A stretch of 64,000 nucleotides of DNA from contig NZ_RJZE01000006.1 of assembly GCF_003986935.1 (NCBI RefSeq), positions 234,456-298,455 of the forward strand, in the 5' to 3' direction. The DNA comes from Paraburkholderia kururiensis JCM 10599 = LMG 19447 (GTDB lineage Bacteria > Pseudomonadota > Gammaproteobacteria > Burkholderiales > Burkholderiaceae). Shown in pieces: positions 8,038-16,896 of the stretch. Below the pieces are notes generated by a model. It made no database searches and was not told the origin of the DNA. It worked only from the letters and a program-made list of their open reading frames with translations. A program made the position numbers and the translations under genes. Every line of letters begins with the position of its first letter. Position 1 is the first letter of the stretch.

Positions 8038-8961
8038 TTACTCGAGGTTTTGCACCTGCTCGCGCATCTGCTCGATGAGGAGCTTGAGCGTCATCGACGC
8101 ATCCGCGAGTTCCTTGGCCGCCGCCTTCGAGCCCAGCGTGTTCGCCTCGCGATTCAGTTCCTGCATCATGAAGTCAAGCCGCTTGCCGACCTTGCCGCCC
8201 TTCTCGATGACGTGACGCGTTTCGTTCAGATGCGCGGTGAGCCGCGAGAGCTCTTCCGCGATATCGATGCGGATGCCGTACATCGTCACTTCCTGGCGGA
8301 TGCGCTCGGCGATTTCCTCGCGCGACACGATGGTCGCCGGCTGGTCCGCCGCCGCGATACCCAGTGCCTCCTGCAGCCGCTCGACGATCTTCTGCTGATG
8401 CTTGGCAATCAGCTCCGGCACGAGCGGCGTGATGCGCGCGACGATCGCTTCCATTTCCGTGACGTTGCCGAGCAGCATGGTGGCCAGTTGCGCGCCTTCG
8501 CGGGCGCGAACGTCGATCAGATCGGCAATGGCACGCTTGCCGCATTCGAGCACCGCCTCGCGCAGCGTATCCGTCGAGATTTCGCTTTCCGTGAGCACGC
8601 CCGGCCAGCGCAGAATTTCGCCCGTGCGCAGGGGCCCCGCATCGGGGAACGCGGCGAGCACGGTGCGCTGCAGCACGGCCAGTTGTTCGAGCGAATCGCG
8701 GTTCAGCGCACCGGCGTTGGCGGCTTGCTCGCTGCGCTGCAGGTTGATGCGGATATCGACCTTGCCGCGCGAGAGCTTCGTCATGAGCATTTCGCGCAGC
8801 GTGGGCTCGCAGGCGCGCACGTCTTCAGGCATGCGAAAGTTCAGGTCGAGAAAGCGCGAGTTCACCGTGCGCAGTTCGACAGACACGCTCACGCCGCCGT
8901 TACCCTCGCCCGAGGTGAGTTCGCGCGTCGCGCTCGCATAGCCGGTCATGCTGTAGATCAT
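8038..8961 (-). CDS. YicC family protein (YicC_N + DUF1732), putative endoribonuclease
   Basis: The protein has 307 residues. It begins MIYSMTGYASATRE, the signature of the YicC N-terminal domain. The C-terminal DUF1732 part contains GGKVGKRLDFMMQELNREANT and ends in a coiled segment (LLIEQMREQVQNLE). E. coli YicC has been linked to RNA cleavage and stress responses. Its place directly before gmk-rpoZ-spoT is conserved in many proteobacteria. The gene is divergent from rph (231 bp apart), so the shared intergenic region must hold promoters for both. Confidence 0.9.
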   Translation of the reverse strand: MIYSMTGYASATRELTSGEGNGGVSVSVELRTVNSRFLDLNFRMPEDVRACEPTLREMLMTKLSRGKVDIRINLQRSEQAANAGALNRDSLEQLAVLQRTVLAAFPDAGPLRTGEILRWPGVLTESEISTDTLREAVLECGKRAIADLIDVRAREGAQLATMLLGNVTEMEAIVARITPLVPELIAKHQQKIVERLQEALGIAAADQPATIVSREEIAERIRQEVTMYGIRIDIAEELSRLTAHLNETRHVIEKGGKVGKRLDFMMQELNREANTLGSKAAAKELADASMTLKLLIEQMREQVQNLE

Positions 8962-9192
8962 CGTTCGCCTCGCGAAAAGGCCGATGCGCGACGCCAGGAT
9001 CGCGCATGGCGTTGGATGTGAGGCGCCCGGCGTGTACGAGACGCGGGGCGCGCAAGACTGACATTATCCCATTTTTGGCTACGAAGCCCGGCGCAGGCGG
9101 CACGCCGGGAAAAGGCCCGCGGTGGGGCGCCATTGCGCTTCTCCGAACGGCGCTAAAATGCGCAGTTCCCCTTCGCTTTCACACTCCCCACG

Positions 9193-9930
9193 ATGAACGA
9201 CACCACGAAACGCCCGAGCGGCCGCCGTCCCGACCAGTTGCGCGATGTACGCATCACGCGCCACTACACGAAGCACGCCGAAGGTTCGGTGCTCGTCGAG
9301 TTCGGCGACACGAAGGTGATCTGCACGGCCAGCGTGACGGAGCGCGTCCCCGAATTCCTGCGCGACCGCGGCCAGGGCTGGCTCACCGCCGAGTACGGCA
9401 TGCTGCCGCGCGCCACGCACACGCGCAGCGACCGTGAAGCGGCACGCGGCAAGCAGACCGGCCGCACGCAGGAAATCCAGCGGCTGATCGGCCGCGCGCT
9501 GCGCTCGGTGTTCGATCTCGAACGGCTCGGCGCACGCACCATTCATCTCGACTGCGACGTGATCCAGGCCGACGGCGGCACGCGCACCGCGAGCATCACA
9601 GGCGCATTCGTCGCGGCGCATGACGCCGTCGCGAAGCTCCTCGCCACGGGACGCATCGAAGCATCGCCCATCACGGATTACGTCGCGGCCATTTCGGTGG
9701 GCGTCTTCGACGGCGTGCCGGTGCTCGATCTGGACTACGACGAAGACTCGCAATGCGATACCGACATGAACGTCGTCATGACGGGCGGCGGCGGTTTCGT
9801 CGAAATTCAGGGCACCGCTGAAGGCGTACCGTTCACGCGCGACGAGATGAACGCGCTGCTCGATCTCGCGCAGTCCGGCATCCGGTCGCTGATCGACATG
9901 CAAAAGGCCGCGCTGGAGAACGCCGCGTGA
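9193..9930 (+). CDS. rph: ribonuclease PH
   Basis: The protein has 245 residues, typical for RNase PH, a phosphorolytic 3'-5' exoribonuclease that trims tRNA 3' ends. Visible motifs are [21 protein letters not shown] (shown here as RPDQLRDV and HAEGS at the N-terminus), the basic [19 protein letters not shown] region and [16 protein letters not shown] near the phosphate site. The C-terminus is full length, unlike the frameshifted K-12 allele. Its stop codon overlaps the GTG start of rdgB by 4 nt, giving a tightly coupled rph-rdgB-hemW operon. Confidence 0.96.
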   Translation: MNDTTKRPSGRRPDQLRDVRITRHYTKHAEGSVLVEFGDTKVICTASVTERVPEFLRDRGQGWLTAEYGMLPRATHTRSDREAARGKQTGRTQEIQRLIGRALRSVFDLERLGARTIHLDCDVIQADGGTRTASITGAFVAAHDAVAKLLATGRIEASPITDYVAAISVGVFDGVPVLDLDYDEDSQCDTDMNVVMTGGGGFVEIQGTAEGVPFTRDEMNALLDLAQSGIRSLIDMQKAALENAA

Positions 9931-10574
9931 CGAACCAGAACGCTCAGACGCCGCACGCAACGAGCGACAGCACGCTCACGCGCGTGGTGCTCGCCTCGAA
10001 CAACGCAGGCAAGCTGCGCGAATTCTCCGCACTGCTCGGCGCGGCCGGCATCGAGCTGGTGCCGCAAGGCGAGCTGGGCGTGCCGGAGGCCGAGGAGCCG
10101 CATCCCACGTTTGTCGAAAATGCGCTCGCCAAGGCGCGTCATGCGGCGGCGCTGACCGGCCTGCCCGCGCTCGCCGACGATTCGGGCCTGTGCGTGCGTG
10201 CCCTGCGTGGTGCGCCCGGCGTGTACTCCGCGCGCTATGCGCAGCTTGCGGGCGGCGAAAAAAGCGATGCGGCGAACAACGCCCGGCTCGTCGATCAATT
10301 GAAAGGACACGACGACCGTCGCGCCTACTACTACTGCGTGCTCGCGCTCGTGCGGCACGCTGAGGACCCGGAGCCGCTGATCGCCGAAGGCCGCTGGCAC
10401 GGCCTCGTGCTCGACACGCCGCGCGGCGCGAACGGCTTCGGCTACGATCCGTACTTCTTCGTGCCGGCGCTCAGCGCCACGGCGGCAGAGCTGGAGCCGG
10501 CCATCAAGAACGCGGCGAGCCATCGCGCCATGGCGTTGCGCCAACTGCTCGCGCGACTGAAGGAGGAAGCGTGA
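9927..10574 (+). CDS. rdgB: non-canonical purine NTP pyrophosphatase (RdgB/HAM1 family)
   Basis: The protein has 215 residues. It hydrolyses ITP, dITP and XTP to monophosphates and so keeps deaminated purines out of DNA and RNA. The [14 protein letters not shown] start, [14 protein letters not shown] and [12 protein letters not shown] motifs define the family's active site. An insertion around residues 110-125 is common in beta-proteobacterial members. Translation starts at a GTG overlapping the rph stop (GTGA), and its own stop overlaps the hemW GTG in the same way, which suggests translational coupling. Confidence 0.95.
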   Translation: MTNQNAQTPHATSDSTLTRVVLASNNAGKLREFSALLGAAGIELVPQGELGVPEAEEPHPTFVENALAKARHAAALTGLPALADDSGLCVRALRGAPGVYSARYAQLAGGEKSDAANNARLVDQLKGHDDRRAYYYCVLALVRHAEDPEPLIAEGRWHGLVLDTPRGANGFGYDPYFFVPALSATAAELEPAIKNAASHRAMALRQLLARLKEEA

Positions 10575-11785
10575 GCGCCGCGGCGACGAGCGCGAACGTC
10601 GTAGGCGCGTTCACGATGCCGGGCCGCATTCGCCTTACCTCGCTGCCGCCACTGGCGCTGTACGTGCACTTCCCCTGGTGCGTGCGCAAGTGCCCGTATT
10701 GCGACTTCAATTCGCACGAATGGAAGGGCGACCAGTTTCCCGAGAACGACTATCTCGACGCCCTGCGTGCCGATCTCGAACAGGCGCTGCCGCTCGTGTG
10801 GGGCCGTCAGGTGCATACGGTGTTTATTGGTGGCGGCACGCCAAGTCTGCTGTCGGCCGCCGGGCTCGACCGGCTGCTCTCCGACGTGCGCGCGCTGCTG
10901 CCGCTGGACGCCGACGCCGAAATCACCCTCGAAGCGAACCCCGGCACGTTCGAAGCGGCGAAGTTCGCGCAGTTTCGCGCGAGCGGCGTGAACCGGCTCT
11001 CGGTGGGCATCCAGAGCTTCAACGAGGCCCACCTCAAGGCGCTGGGGCGCATTCACGATGCCGCACAGGCGCGCCATGCCGTCGAAGTGGCGGCGAACAC
11101 GTTCGACAATTTCAATCTCGACCTGATGTTCGCCCTACCGCAACAGACGCTGGCCGAATGTCAGGCCGACATCGGAACGGCGCTCGCGTTTGCGCCGCCG
11201 CATCTGTCGCTGTACCACCTGACGCTCGAGGCGAACACGCTGTTCGCGAAGTTTCCGCCGGCGCTGCCCGACGACGACGCGTCCGCGGACATGCAGGACT
11301 GGATTCACGAGCACATGGCCGCCGCGGGTTACGGACACTACGAGGTCTCGGCGTACGCAAAACCGAATCGGCAGTGCAAGCACAACCTCAATTACTGGCG
11401 CTTCGGCGACTACCTGGGCATCGGCGCGGGCGCGCACACGAAGCTCTCGTTTCCGCATCGCGTGCTGCGGCAGGCGCGCTACAAGCATCCGGCCACATTC
11501 ATCGAGCAGGCGCGTGCCGGCACGCCGGTGCAAGAGGAACACGAGGTGGGCCCGCACGATCTGCCCTTCGAGTTCATGCTCAACGCGCTGCGCCTCGTGG
11601 AAGGCTTTCCGGTGCATCGCTTCGTCGAGCGCACGGGGTTGCCCATGACGTCGATCGAGCCCGCGCTTGAGGAAGCCGAACAACGCGGCCTCATCGCGCG
11701 CGACCACGAAACGATTGCCCCGACACCGCTCGGGCAGCGCTTCCTGAACGACCTGCAGGCGCTCTTTCTCAAAGACGACGCGTAA
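10571..11785 (+). CDS. hemW: radical SAM protein HemW (heme chaperone, formerly annotated as HemN-like)
   Basis: The protein has 404 residues. The CxxxCxxC cluster motif (CVRKCPYC) near residue 40 binds a 4Fe-4S cluster; GGGTPSLL and VNRLSVGIQSFN are radical-SAM and HemW motifs, and a HemN-type C-terminal domain follows. HemW proteins insert heme into target proteins. True oxygen-independent coproporphyrinogen oxidases have the cluster motif CxxxCxxCxC; here the residue after the third Cys spacing is Phe, favouring HemW. The start is a GTG overlapping the rdgB stop by 4 nt. Confidence 0.9.
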   Translation: MSAAATSANVVGAFTMPGRIRLTSLPPLALYVHFPWCVRKCPYCDFNSHEWKGDQFPENDYLDALRADLEQALPLVWGRQVHTVFIGGGTPSLLSAAGLDRLLSDVRALLPLDADAEITLEANPGTFEAAKFAQFRASGVNRLSVGIQSFNEAHLKALGRIHDAAQARHAVEVAANTFDNFNLDLMFALPQQTLAECQADIGTALAFAPPHLSLYHLTLEANTLFAKFPPALPDDDASADMQDWIHEHMAAAGYGHYEVSAYAKPNRQCKHNLNYWRFGDYLGIGAGAHTKLSFPHRVLRQARYKHPATFIEQARAGTPVQEEHEVGPHDLPFEFMLNALRLVEGFPVHRFVERTGLPMTSIEPALEEAEQRGLIARDHETIAPTPLGQRFLNDLQALFLKDDA

Positions 11786-11844
11786 GGCGCGGCGCTACGT
11801 TCTGATGCCCAGCCTGACCATGCTGTCGGACGGCGGTTCCAGGT

Positions 11845-11850
11845 TACAAT
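11845..11850 (+). promoter_or_regulatory. -10 box (TACAAT) before tRNA-Ser
   Basis: TACAAT lies 11 nt before the tRNA. The possible -35 (TGTCGG at 11824-11829, 15-nt spacing) is poor, so only the -10 is proposed. Confidence 0.4.
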
Positions 11851-11860
11851 GCCGGGCTTC

Positions 11861-11950
11861 GGAGGTGTGGCAGAGCGGTTGAATGCACCGGTCTTGAAAA
11901 CCGGCGAAGGGGCAACCCTTCCGTGAGTTCGAATCTCACCGCCTCCGCCA
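11861..11950 (+). tRNA. tRNA-Ser(TGA)
   Basis: A 90-nt class II tRNA. The acceptor GGAGGTG/CGCCTCC, discriminator G and encoded CCA are visible. The anticodon stem CCGGT/ACCGG closes the loop CTTGAAA, giving anticodon TGA. The long variable arm GAAGGGGCAACCCTTC is diagnostic of a serine tRNA. Confidence 0.97.
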
Positions 11951-11964
11951 GAACGTCGACAACT

Positions 11965-11986
11965 ACGGGCCGCCAGGCCCGTTTTT
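11965..11986 (+). terminator. terminator after tRNA-Ser(TGA)
   Basis: A 7-bp GC stem (11965-11971 with 11976-11982) with a 4-nt loop is followed by five Ts. Confidence 0.85.
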
Positions 11987-12246
11987 GCTTTCTGGCCTCG
12001 CCTTTTTCCGCTCTTTCCATCCGCGCTCGCGCGCTCTCCAACCGTGGGCACGCGACGCATGCGGCTCCCCACTAAAGCGCCGCGCCTGCCCTGATCACAT
12101 CGCGGCCATCGTTGAGCTTCGCCCCCGCCTGCTTCGCCGATATCCGTATTGCCCCGGTTTGAACATTGTCGAAATGCCGTGTGAAATGAGCCTGTTCCAC
12201 AGGAAGTCCTTACAAACTTTTCGACAATCACAATCAAGAGGCCCAC

Positions 12247-13644
12247 GTGTCAGAACAACAATCGGCGGAAATTGCTGCGCGCATCGACCGCCTGCCCCCC
12301 TCACGCACCGTGTGGACGATGGTGATCCTGATCTCCCTCGGCGGCGTCTTCGAGTTCTACGACCTGTTCTTCACCGGCTACGTGGCGCCAGGCATGGTGG
12401 AGTCCGGACTGTTCAAGCCGGAATCGCTCGGCTTCTTCGCGGCGCTCCAGCCGCTCGCGGTCGCGGGCTTCGGCACCTTTGTCTTCTCCACGTTTGCAGG
12501 CCTGTGGATTGGCGCCCTCGTCTTCGGTTTCGTCGCGGACCGCTTCGGGCGGCGCTTCATCTTCACCTGGTCGCTGGTTTGGTACATGGTCTGCACGGCG
12601 ATCATGGCGTTCCAGACGACGGGTCTCGAACTCAACATCTGGCGCCTGATCGCGGGCATCGGTATCGGCGTCGAGCTCGTCACCATCGACTCGTACATCT
12701 CCGAGCTGATCCCGAGCGCCGAACGCGGACGCGCGTACGCCACCAACCAGTTCATCACGTTCCTCGTGGTGCCGGTGGTCGCGTTCCTCGCCTATGCGCT
12801 GAAGGGCACACACCCGTTCGGCCTCGACTACTGGCGCGTCGTGATCCTGATCGGGACAGTGGGCGCGCTCCTCGTGTGGATCATTCGCCGCAACGTGCCG
12901 GAAAGCCCGCGCTGGCTCGCCCGCCACGGCCGGTTCGAAGAGGCTGGACGCATCGTGGCCGACATCGAACGCCGGGTGGCCGCCGAGAAAGACATCACGC
13001 TGCCGCCGCCCCAGCCGGCGCGGCCCGAGAAGGAAGGCCGCGGCTCCTACGCCGAAATCTTCGGCCCGCTCTACCTGAAACGCACGATCATCCTCTCAGT
13101 GTTCAACATGGCCCAGGTGATCGGCTTCTACGGCTTCGCCGCGTGGGTCCCGACGCTGCTGATTCACCGCGGCATCCACGTGACGGCGAGCCTCGAATAC
13201 GCGTTCATCATCGCCATCGCCAATCCGTTCGGACCGCTGCTCGGCACCTGGTTCGCCGACCGGCTGGAGCGCAAGACGCAGATCTGCGCGGGCCTCTTCG
13301 TGATGGGCATCGTCATCGCGATCTTCTCGCAGACGTCCGAGCCCTGGCTGCTGATCGCGCTCGGCGTGGTGTTCACGCTGGCCTCGAACATCATGTCGTA
13401 TGCCTACCACGGCTACCAGGCCGAGCTGTATCCCACGCGCGTGCGCGCCCGCGCCGTGGGCTTCGTCTATTCGTGGAGCCGGATCTCCGCCGCGTTCGCG
13501 GGGCTCGCCATCGGCATCCTGCTGCATCTGTACGGCGTGCCGGGCGTCGCGGTGTTCATTGGGGCGTCCATGGTGGTCGGCATCTGCATGATTCTGCTCG
13601 GGCCGTCCACGCGGGGTCAGGCGCTCGAGTCGATCAACCATTGA
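12247..13644 (+). CDS. MFS transporter of the sugar/aromatic-acid type
   Basis: The protein has 465 residues and about 12 predicted membrane helices. It carries the MFS signature between helices 2 and 3 (GFVADRFGRRFIF), an ELIPSAERGRAYA segment, a PESPRWLARHGR loop after helix 6 and AELYPTRVRARAVG in the second half, all typical of sugar-porter or MHS-like MFS families. Substrate cannot be read from sequence; the nearest families import carboxylates, aromatic acids or sugars with protons. The start is a GTG at 12247 preceded by AAGAGG. No linked catabolic gene suggests a substrate. A hairpin follows the stop codon. Confidence 0.85.
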   Translation: MSEQQSAEIAARIDRLPPSRTVWTMVILISLGGVFEFYDLFFTGYVAPGMVESGLFKPESLGFFAALQPLAVAGFGTFVFSTFAGLWIGALVFGFVADRFGRRFIFTWSLVWYMVCTAIMAFQTTGLELNIWRLIAGIGIGVELVTIDSYISELIPSAERGRAYATNQFITFLVVPVVAFLAYALKGTHPFGLDYWRVVILIGTVGALLVWIIRRNVPESPRWLARHGRFEEAGRIVADIERRVAAEKDITLPPPQPARPEKEGRGSYAEIFGPLYLKRTIILSVFNMAQVIGFYGFAAWVPTLLIHRGIHVTASLEYAFIIAIANPFGPLLGTWFADRLERKTQICAGLFVMGIVIAIFSQTSEPWLLIALGVVFTLASNIMSYAYHGYQAELYPTRVRARAVGFVYSWSRISAAFAGLAIGILLHLYGVPGVAVFIGASMVVGICMILLGPSTRGQALESINH

Positions 13645-13661
13645 GAACGCATTGCACGGAA

Positions 13662-13691
13662 CGCCGGACGAGCGCAAAGGCCCGTCCGGCG
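13662..13691 (+). terminator. hairpin after the MFS gene, possible terminator
   Basis: A 9-bp GC stem (13662-13670 with 13683-13691) with a 12-nt loop lies 18 nt after the MFS stop codon. There is no T run, so it may be a weak terminator or a 3' stabiliser. Confidence 0.4.
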
Positions 13692-13832
13692 GGCGAACGG
13701 GGCAGAAACGGCATAGAAACACCGTTGGAATGGAACCAGCAAGCGCTGCAAGGACGCAACGGCGGCGCACGCACATCTAGGTGAAAACCCTTAGATCCGG
13801 TATCATGGCGGGCAGTCCTGGAAGATACCGCC

Positions 13833-14045
13833 ATGCCCGCCCGTTTTCAGCTTGTTGAAAGAATCGCGTTTTCGCTCGTCGTGCTCGCCGCGCTTCTCTG
13901 CTCGGCCTTCATCGCGTACGAAAGTTCGCCCGAATTCCGCTTCGGTCTGCATGAAGGCAAGGAGCTCGTCCTGAAGAGCACGGAGTACTCGTACATGTGC
14001 GCCTCGGCGATGAGCCAGCCCTGCGCGCAGATGCCTGTCGAGTGA
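13833..14045 (+). CDS. small membrane-anchored protein of unknown function
   Basis: The protein has 70 residues. After a short basic N-terminus, one hydrophobic segment (about residues 9-28, IAFSLVVLAALLCSAFIAYE) could be a membrane anchor or an uncleaved signal. The remaining 40 residues are polar and contain two Cys. A GGAAG ribosome-binding site precedes the ATG. I do not recognise the family. It stands alone between the MFS gene and the lipoprotein gene. Confidence 0.6.
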   Translation: MPARFQLVERIAFSLVVLAALLCSAFIAYESSPEFRFGLHEGKELVLKSTEYSYMCASAMSQPCAQMPVE

Positions 14046-14287
14046 TTCACGGCGTCGGCACGTCGCTTCTCGTCACGCGACGCTAATCATCCGCTCAAGC
14101 CATTCACGGCTGAGCTCAACACCCGATCTTTTTGTTGCCTGCAGGCGCACCTCGCCGAAGCGCGAGCCGCTCTGTACGTCATCGCTCATTGCGCACGCTT
14201 CAACGAAGTCGCGCAGGGCGAATGCGGATTGCAACCGCACGAATTTGACCTAGCATCGAATTACGTTCGGCACCTGAGCTTCTGGCG

Positions 14288-14818
14288 ATGCGCCCTTGCG
14301 TACGTCACCTTCATTGCTTCATTACGGCTTGTGCGCGAGGCCTGCCGCGCGTCACCCGCGGCGCGACCGCCCTGGTATTCGCCCTCGCCGTGTCGGCCTG
14401 CAACTTTACGGTCACGCCACCGGGCCGTCCGGCACTCATCACACCGCCCGCCGCCGTCAACAGCCTCACGCTGGACCAGTACCGGTCCGCCGTCGCCCAA
14501 CGCATTCTCGAACGCAATCCGTCCTACGTGCTGCATGGTTCGCCGCAAGCGATGCTGCGCTCTCTCGTAGTGGTCTCGTTCACCGTGGATAGCCGCGGCG
14601 GCGTCGTGACGGAGTCGGTATATCGCACCAATGGCGACGACGAAGCGGAGAGCACCGCGCTCGCCACCCTCAAGCGCGCCTCGCCGCTGCCGCAGCCACC
14701 TTCGAAGCTGCTCAATACGCGCGGCCAGCTCGAACTGATGGAAGACTGGCTTTTCAACGACAACGGCAAGTTCCAGTTGCGCACGCTCGCCTCGCCGCAG
14801 GCCCGGAATTTCAACTGA
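14288..14818 (+). CDS. putative lipoprotein with a TonB C-terminal-like domain
   Basis: The protein has up to 176 residues. A hydrophobic signal (ATALVFALAVSAC) ends in a lipobox whose Cys is residue 38 from the chosen ATG, so it is probably lipidated at the cell envelope. The rest resembles a TonB C-terminal domain (SLVVVSFTVDSRGGVVTESV, then ESTALATLKRASPLPQPP), a fold that contacts outer-membrane partners. No energy-transducing membrane helix or Pro-rich linker is present, so it is not a canonical TonB. The start is uncertain: there is no good ribosome-binding site before 14288 and the N-terminus is long for a lipoprotein signal. Confidence 0.65.
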   Translation: MRPCVRHLHCFITACARGLPRVTRGATALVFALAVSACNFTVTPPGRPALITPPAAVNSLTLDQYRSAVAQRILERNPSYVLHGSPQAMLRSLVVVSFTVDSRGGVVTESVYRTNGDDEAESTALATLKRASPLPQPPSKLLNTRGQLELMEDWLFNDNGKFQLRTLASPQARNFN

Positions 14819-15199
14819 CGCGCGGCCAACACCCGTCCTCGGCACCCTCCACGTGTGCCCGCATGCGCCTGGCACGCCTGTCGCACGCTCGTTATAATTT
14901 CCCGCGACTTCCCTGCCGGCGCGCCGGCACTTGCAGCGCGCCACCCCACTGCGCCAGCAAGCTCCAACCGCCATGCAGCCACGCCACCCGCGCAGGCCGC
15001 GCGTGCGGTCAGAAGCCTGGTCGAGCCTCCAGACGCTTCATGCCACGCGAAGCGAGGCAGCCAAAGGGCCGACGAGAATCACAGCAACCGCCATCACGGC
15101 AATAACAACCGAACGACAACACACACCCTGCGCCTCGAGCGCGGGGCCGCCACGCCGCGGGCACAGCCGCCGCGTGCCGCCTCGAACAGGAGACACTGC
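14819..15199 (+). other. upstream region of the MHS transporter, with a TATAAT box
   Basis: There is no convincing gene. A perfect TATAAT lies at 14893-14898 on the plus strand with a poor -35. If used, it would give a leader of about 295 nt for the transporter at 15200. The intervening DNA is C-rich and shows no riboswitch motif that I can recognise. Confidence 0.4.
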
Positions 15200-16516
15200 A
15201 TGTCCACATCGCCGCTTTCTTCCGCACGTGCGGACGCACAGAACGCCGCCGCATCGACCAGAACTTCGCACGTCATCTTCGCGAGCTTCATCGGCACGGC
15301 CATCGAGTTCTACGATTTCTATGTCTACGCCACCGCAGCCGCGCTCGTGATCGGCCCGGTATTTTTTCCGCACGGGTCGGCCACGGCGCAGGCGCTCTCG
15401 GCGTTCGTTACGTTCGGCATCGCCTTCATCGCGCGGCCGATCGGGTCGTTCCTGTTCGGCCACTTCGGCGACCGCATCGGCCGCAAGTCGACGCTCGTCG
15501 CGTCCCTGCTCGTCATGGGGCTCTCCACCACACTGATCGGCTTCGTGCCCGGTTACGACAGCATCGGGAGCCTTGCGCCGATTCTGCTGTGCCTGCTGCG
15601 TTTCGGCCAGGGCATCGGTCTTGGCGGCGAATGGGGCGGCGCGGCGCTGCTCGCCACCGAATATGCGCCAGCCGGCAAGCGCGGCTGGTTCGGCATGTTC
15701 CCGCAGCTTGGGCCATCGGTTGGCTTTCTCGTCTCGAACGGCCTTTTCTTCGGTCTCGCCCTGTCGCTCTCGGACGAACAATTCCGCAGTTGGGGCTGGC
15801 GCGTGCCGTTCCTCGTGAGCGCGGTGCTGGTCGCGCTCGGCCTCTACGTGCGGCTCAAGATCGCCGAAACCCCCGCGTTCAAGGCAGCAGTCGAACGCGA
15901 AGAACGCGTGCGCGTGCCGCTCGCGACGCTGCTGACCCAACACGGCGGAGCGACCGTGCTCGGCGCGCTCGCGATGGTGGTCTGCTACACGCTGTTCTAT
16001 ATCTCGACGGTGTTCTCGCTCTCGTACGGCGTCTCGACGCTGCACTTCTCTCGTCCGGCGTTCCTCGGTCTGCTGTGCGTGGCCGTAGTTTTCATGGGGC
16101 TCGCCACGCCGCTGTCAGCCTGGGCCAGCGACCGCTTCGGGCGCAAGCCGGTACTCGTCGTCGGCATCGTCGCGGCGATTCTCTCCGGCTTCGCGATGCA
16201 ACCGCTGCTCGGCAGCGGATCGACGCCGCTCGTGCTGCTGTTTCTCGTAATCGAGCTGTTCCTGATGGGCGTGACCTTCGCGCCGATGGGCGCGCTCCTG
16301 CCCGAGCTTTTCCCCACGCGGGTGCGCTACACCGGCGCGGGCGTGGCCTACAACCTGGGCGGGATTCTGGGCGCCTCCGTGGCGCCTTATATTGCACAGC
16401 TGCTCGCGGCGCACGGCGGGCTTGCATGGGTGGGCGGCTACGTTTCCGCGGCGGCGGTGGTGAGCCTCGTGGGCGTACTCTGCATGCGCGAGACCCGCGA
16501 CGCAAATCTGATGTAG
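15200..16516 (+). CDS. MFS transporter, metabolite:H+ symporter (MHS) family
   Basis: The protein has 438 residues and about 12 membrane helices. ASFIGTAIEFYDFYVYATAA at the first helix, GHFGDRIGRKSTLV between helices 2 and 3, and RFGQGIGLGGEWGGAALLA in helix 4 are MHS signatures shared with ProP, KgtP and ShiA. The family imports compatible solutes or carboxylates with protons; this substrate is unknown. The ATG at 15200 is chosen because AGGAGA precedes it and the membrane domain begins soon after. The upstream open frame to 14855 is unlikely to be translated. Confidence 0.88.
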   Translation: MSTSPLSSARADAQNAAASTRTSHVIFASFIGTAIEFYDFYVYATAAALVIGPVFFPHGSATAQALSAFVTFGIAFIARPIGSFLFGHFGDRIGRKSTLVASLLVMGLSTTLIGFVPGYDSIGSLAPILLCLLRFGQGIGLGGEWGGAALLATEYAPAGKRGWFGMFPQLGPSVGFLVSNGLFFGLALSLSDEQFRSWGWRVPFLVSAVLVALGLYVRLKIAETPAFKAAVEREERVRVPLATLLTQHGGATVLGALAMVVCYTLFYISTVFSLSYGVSTLHFSRPAFLGLLCVAVVFMGLATPLSAWASDRFGRKPVLVVGIVAAILSGFAMQPLLGSGSTPLVLLFLVIELFLMGVTFAPMGALLPELFPTRVRYTGAGVAYNLGGILGASVAPYIAQLLAAHGGLAWVGGYVSAAAVVSLVGVLCMRETRDANLM

Positions 16517-16673
16517 CGCAACCGGCGCGGGGAACGGCAGCCTGCGTGCTTTCCCCGAATTGCAGGGCTCATTGGCGTGCCTATACTCGAAACACGCAGT
16601 CCCTCACGCGCGGCGCGAAGCCGCCGCGCGGGATGCGAAGGGACGAAATGAGGGGCCTTGCAGGGAGCCGACC

Positions 16674-16853
16674 ATGAAGTTTCACTTGAGCAATGCCGAC
16701 GTCGTAGCTGTCATCGCGCTGGCGCTGATCGGGGCGCTGCTTCTCGCTATCCGCTTTCGCCCGTCTACGTGGAAGGGCATTCTGGCCGAGGCGGTCGCGG
16801 CGAACGTGGTAGCCATCGGCACGGTGGTTGCGCTGGAAATGCTACTGGCATGA
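16674..16853 (+). CDS. small inner-membrane protein with two predicted helices
   Basis: The protein has 59 residues from the ATG at 16674, which follows GGGAG. Two hydrophobic segments (VVAVIALALIGALLLAI and VVAIGTVVALEMLLA) are joined by a short charged loop. I do not recognise a family. It sits between the MHS transporter and the convergent waaC gene. The start at 16674 is preferred over in-frame 16560 because only it has a ribosome-binding site. Confidence 0.6.
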   Translation: MKFHLSNADVVAVIALALIGALLLAIRFRPSTWKGILAEAVAANVVAIGTVVALEMLLA

Positions 16854-16896
16854 GCCGACGCGCGGTGCCTGCTTGCCGGCAAGTGTCGTGTAGATA

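Noticed and set aside
11985..13784. 599-codon plus-strand frame overlapping the MFS gene
   Set aside because: It is out of phase with the clear MFS gene at 12247 and mostly Arg-rich.
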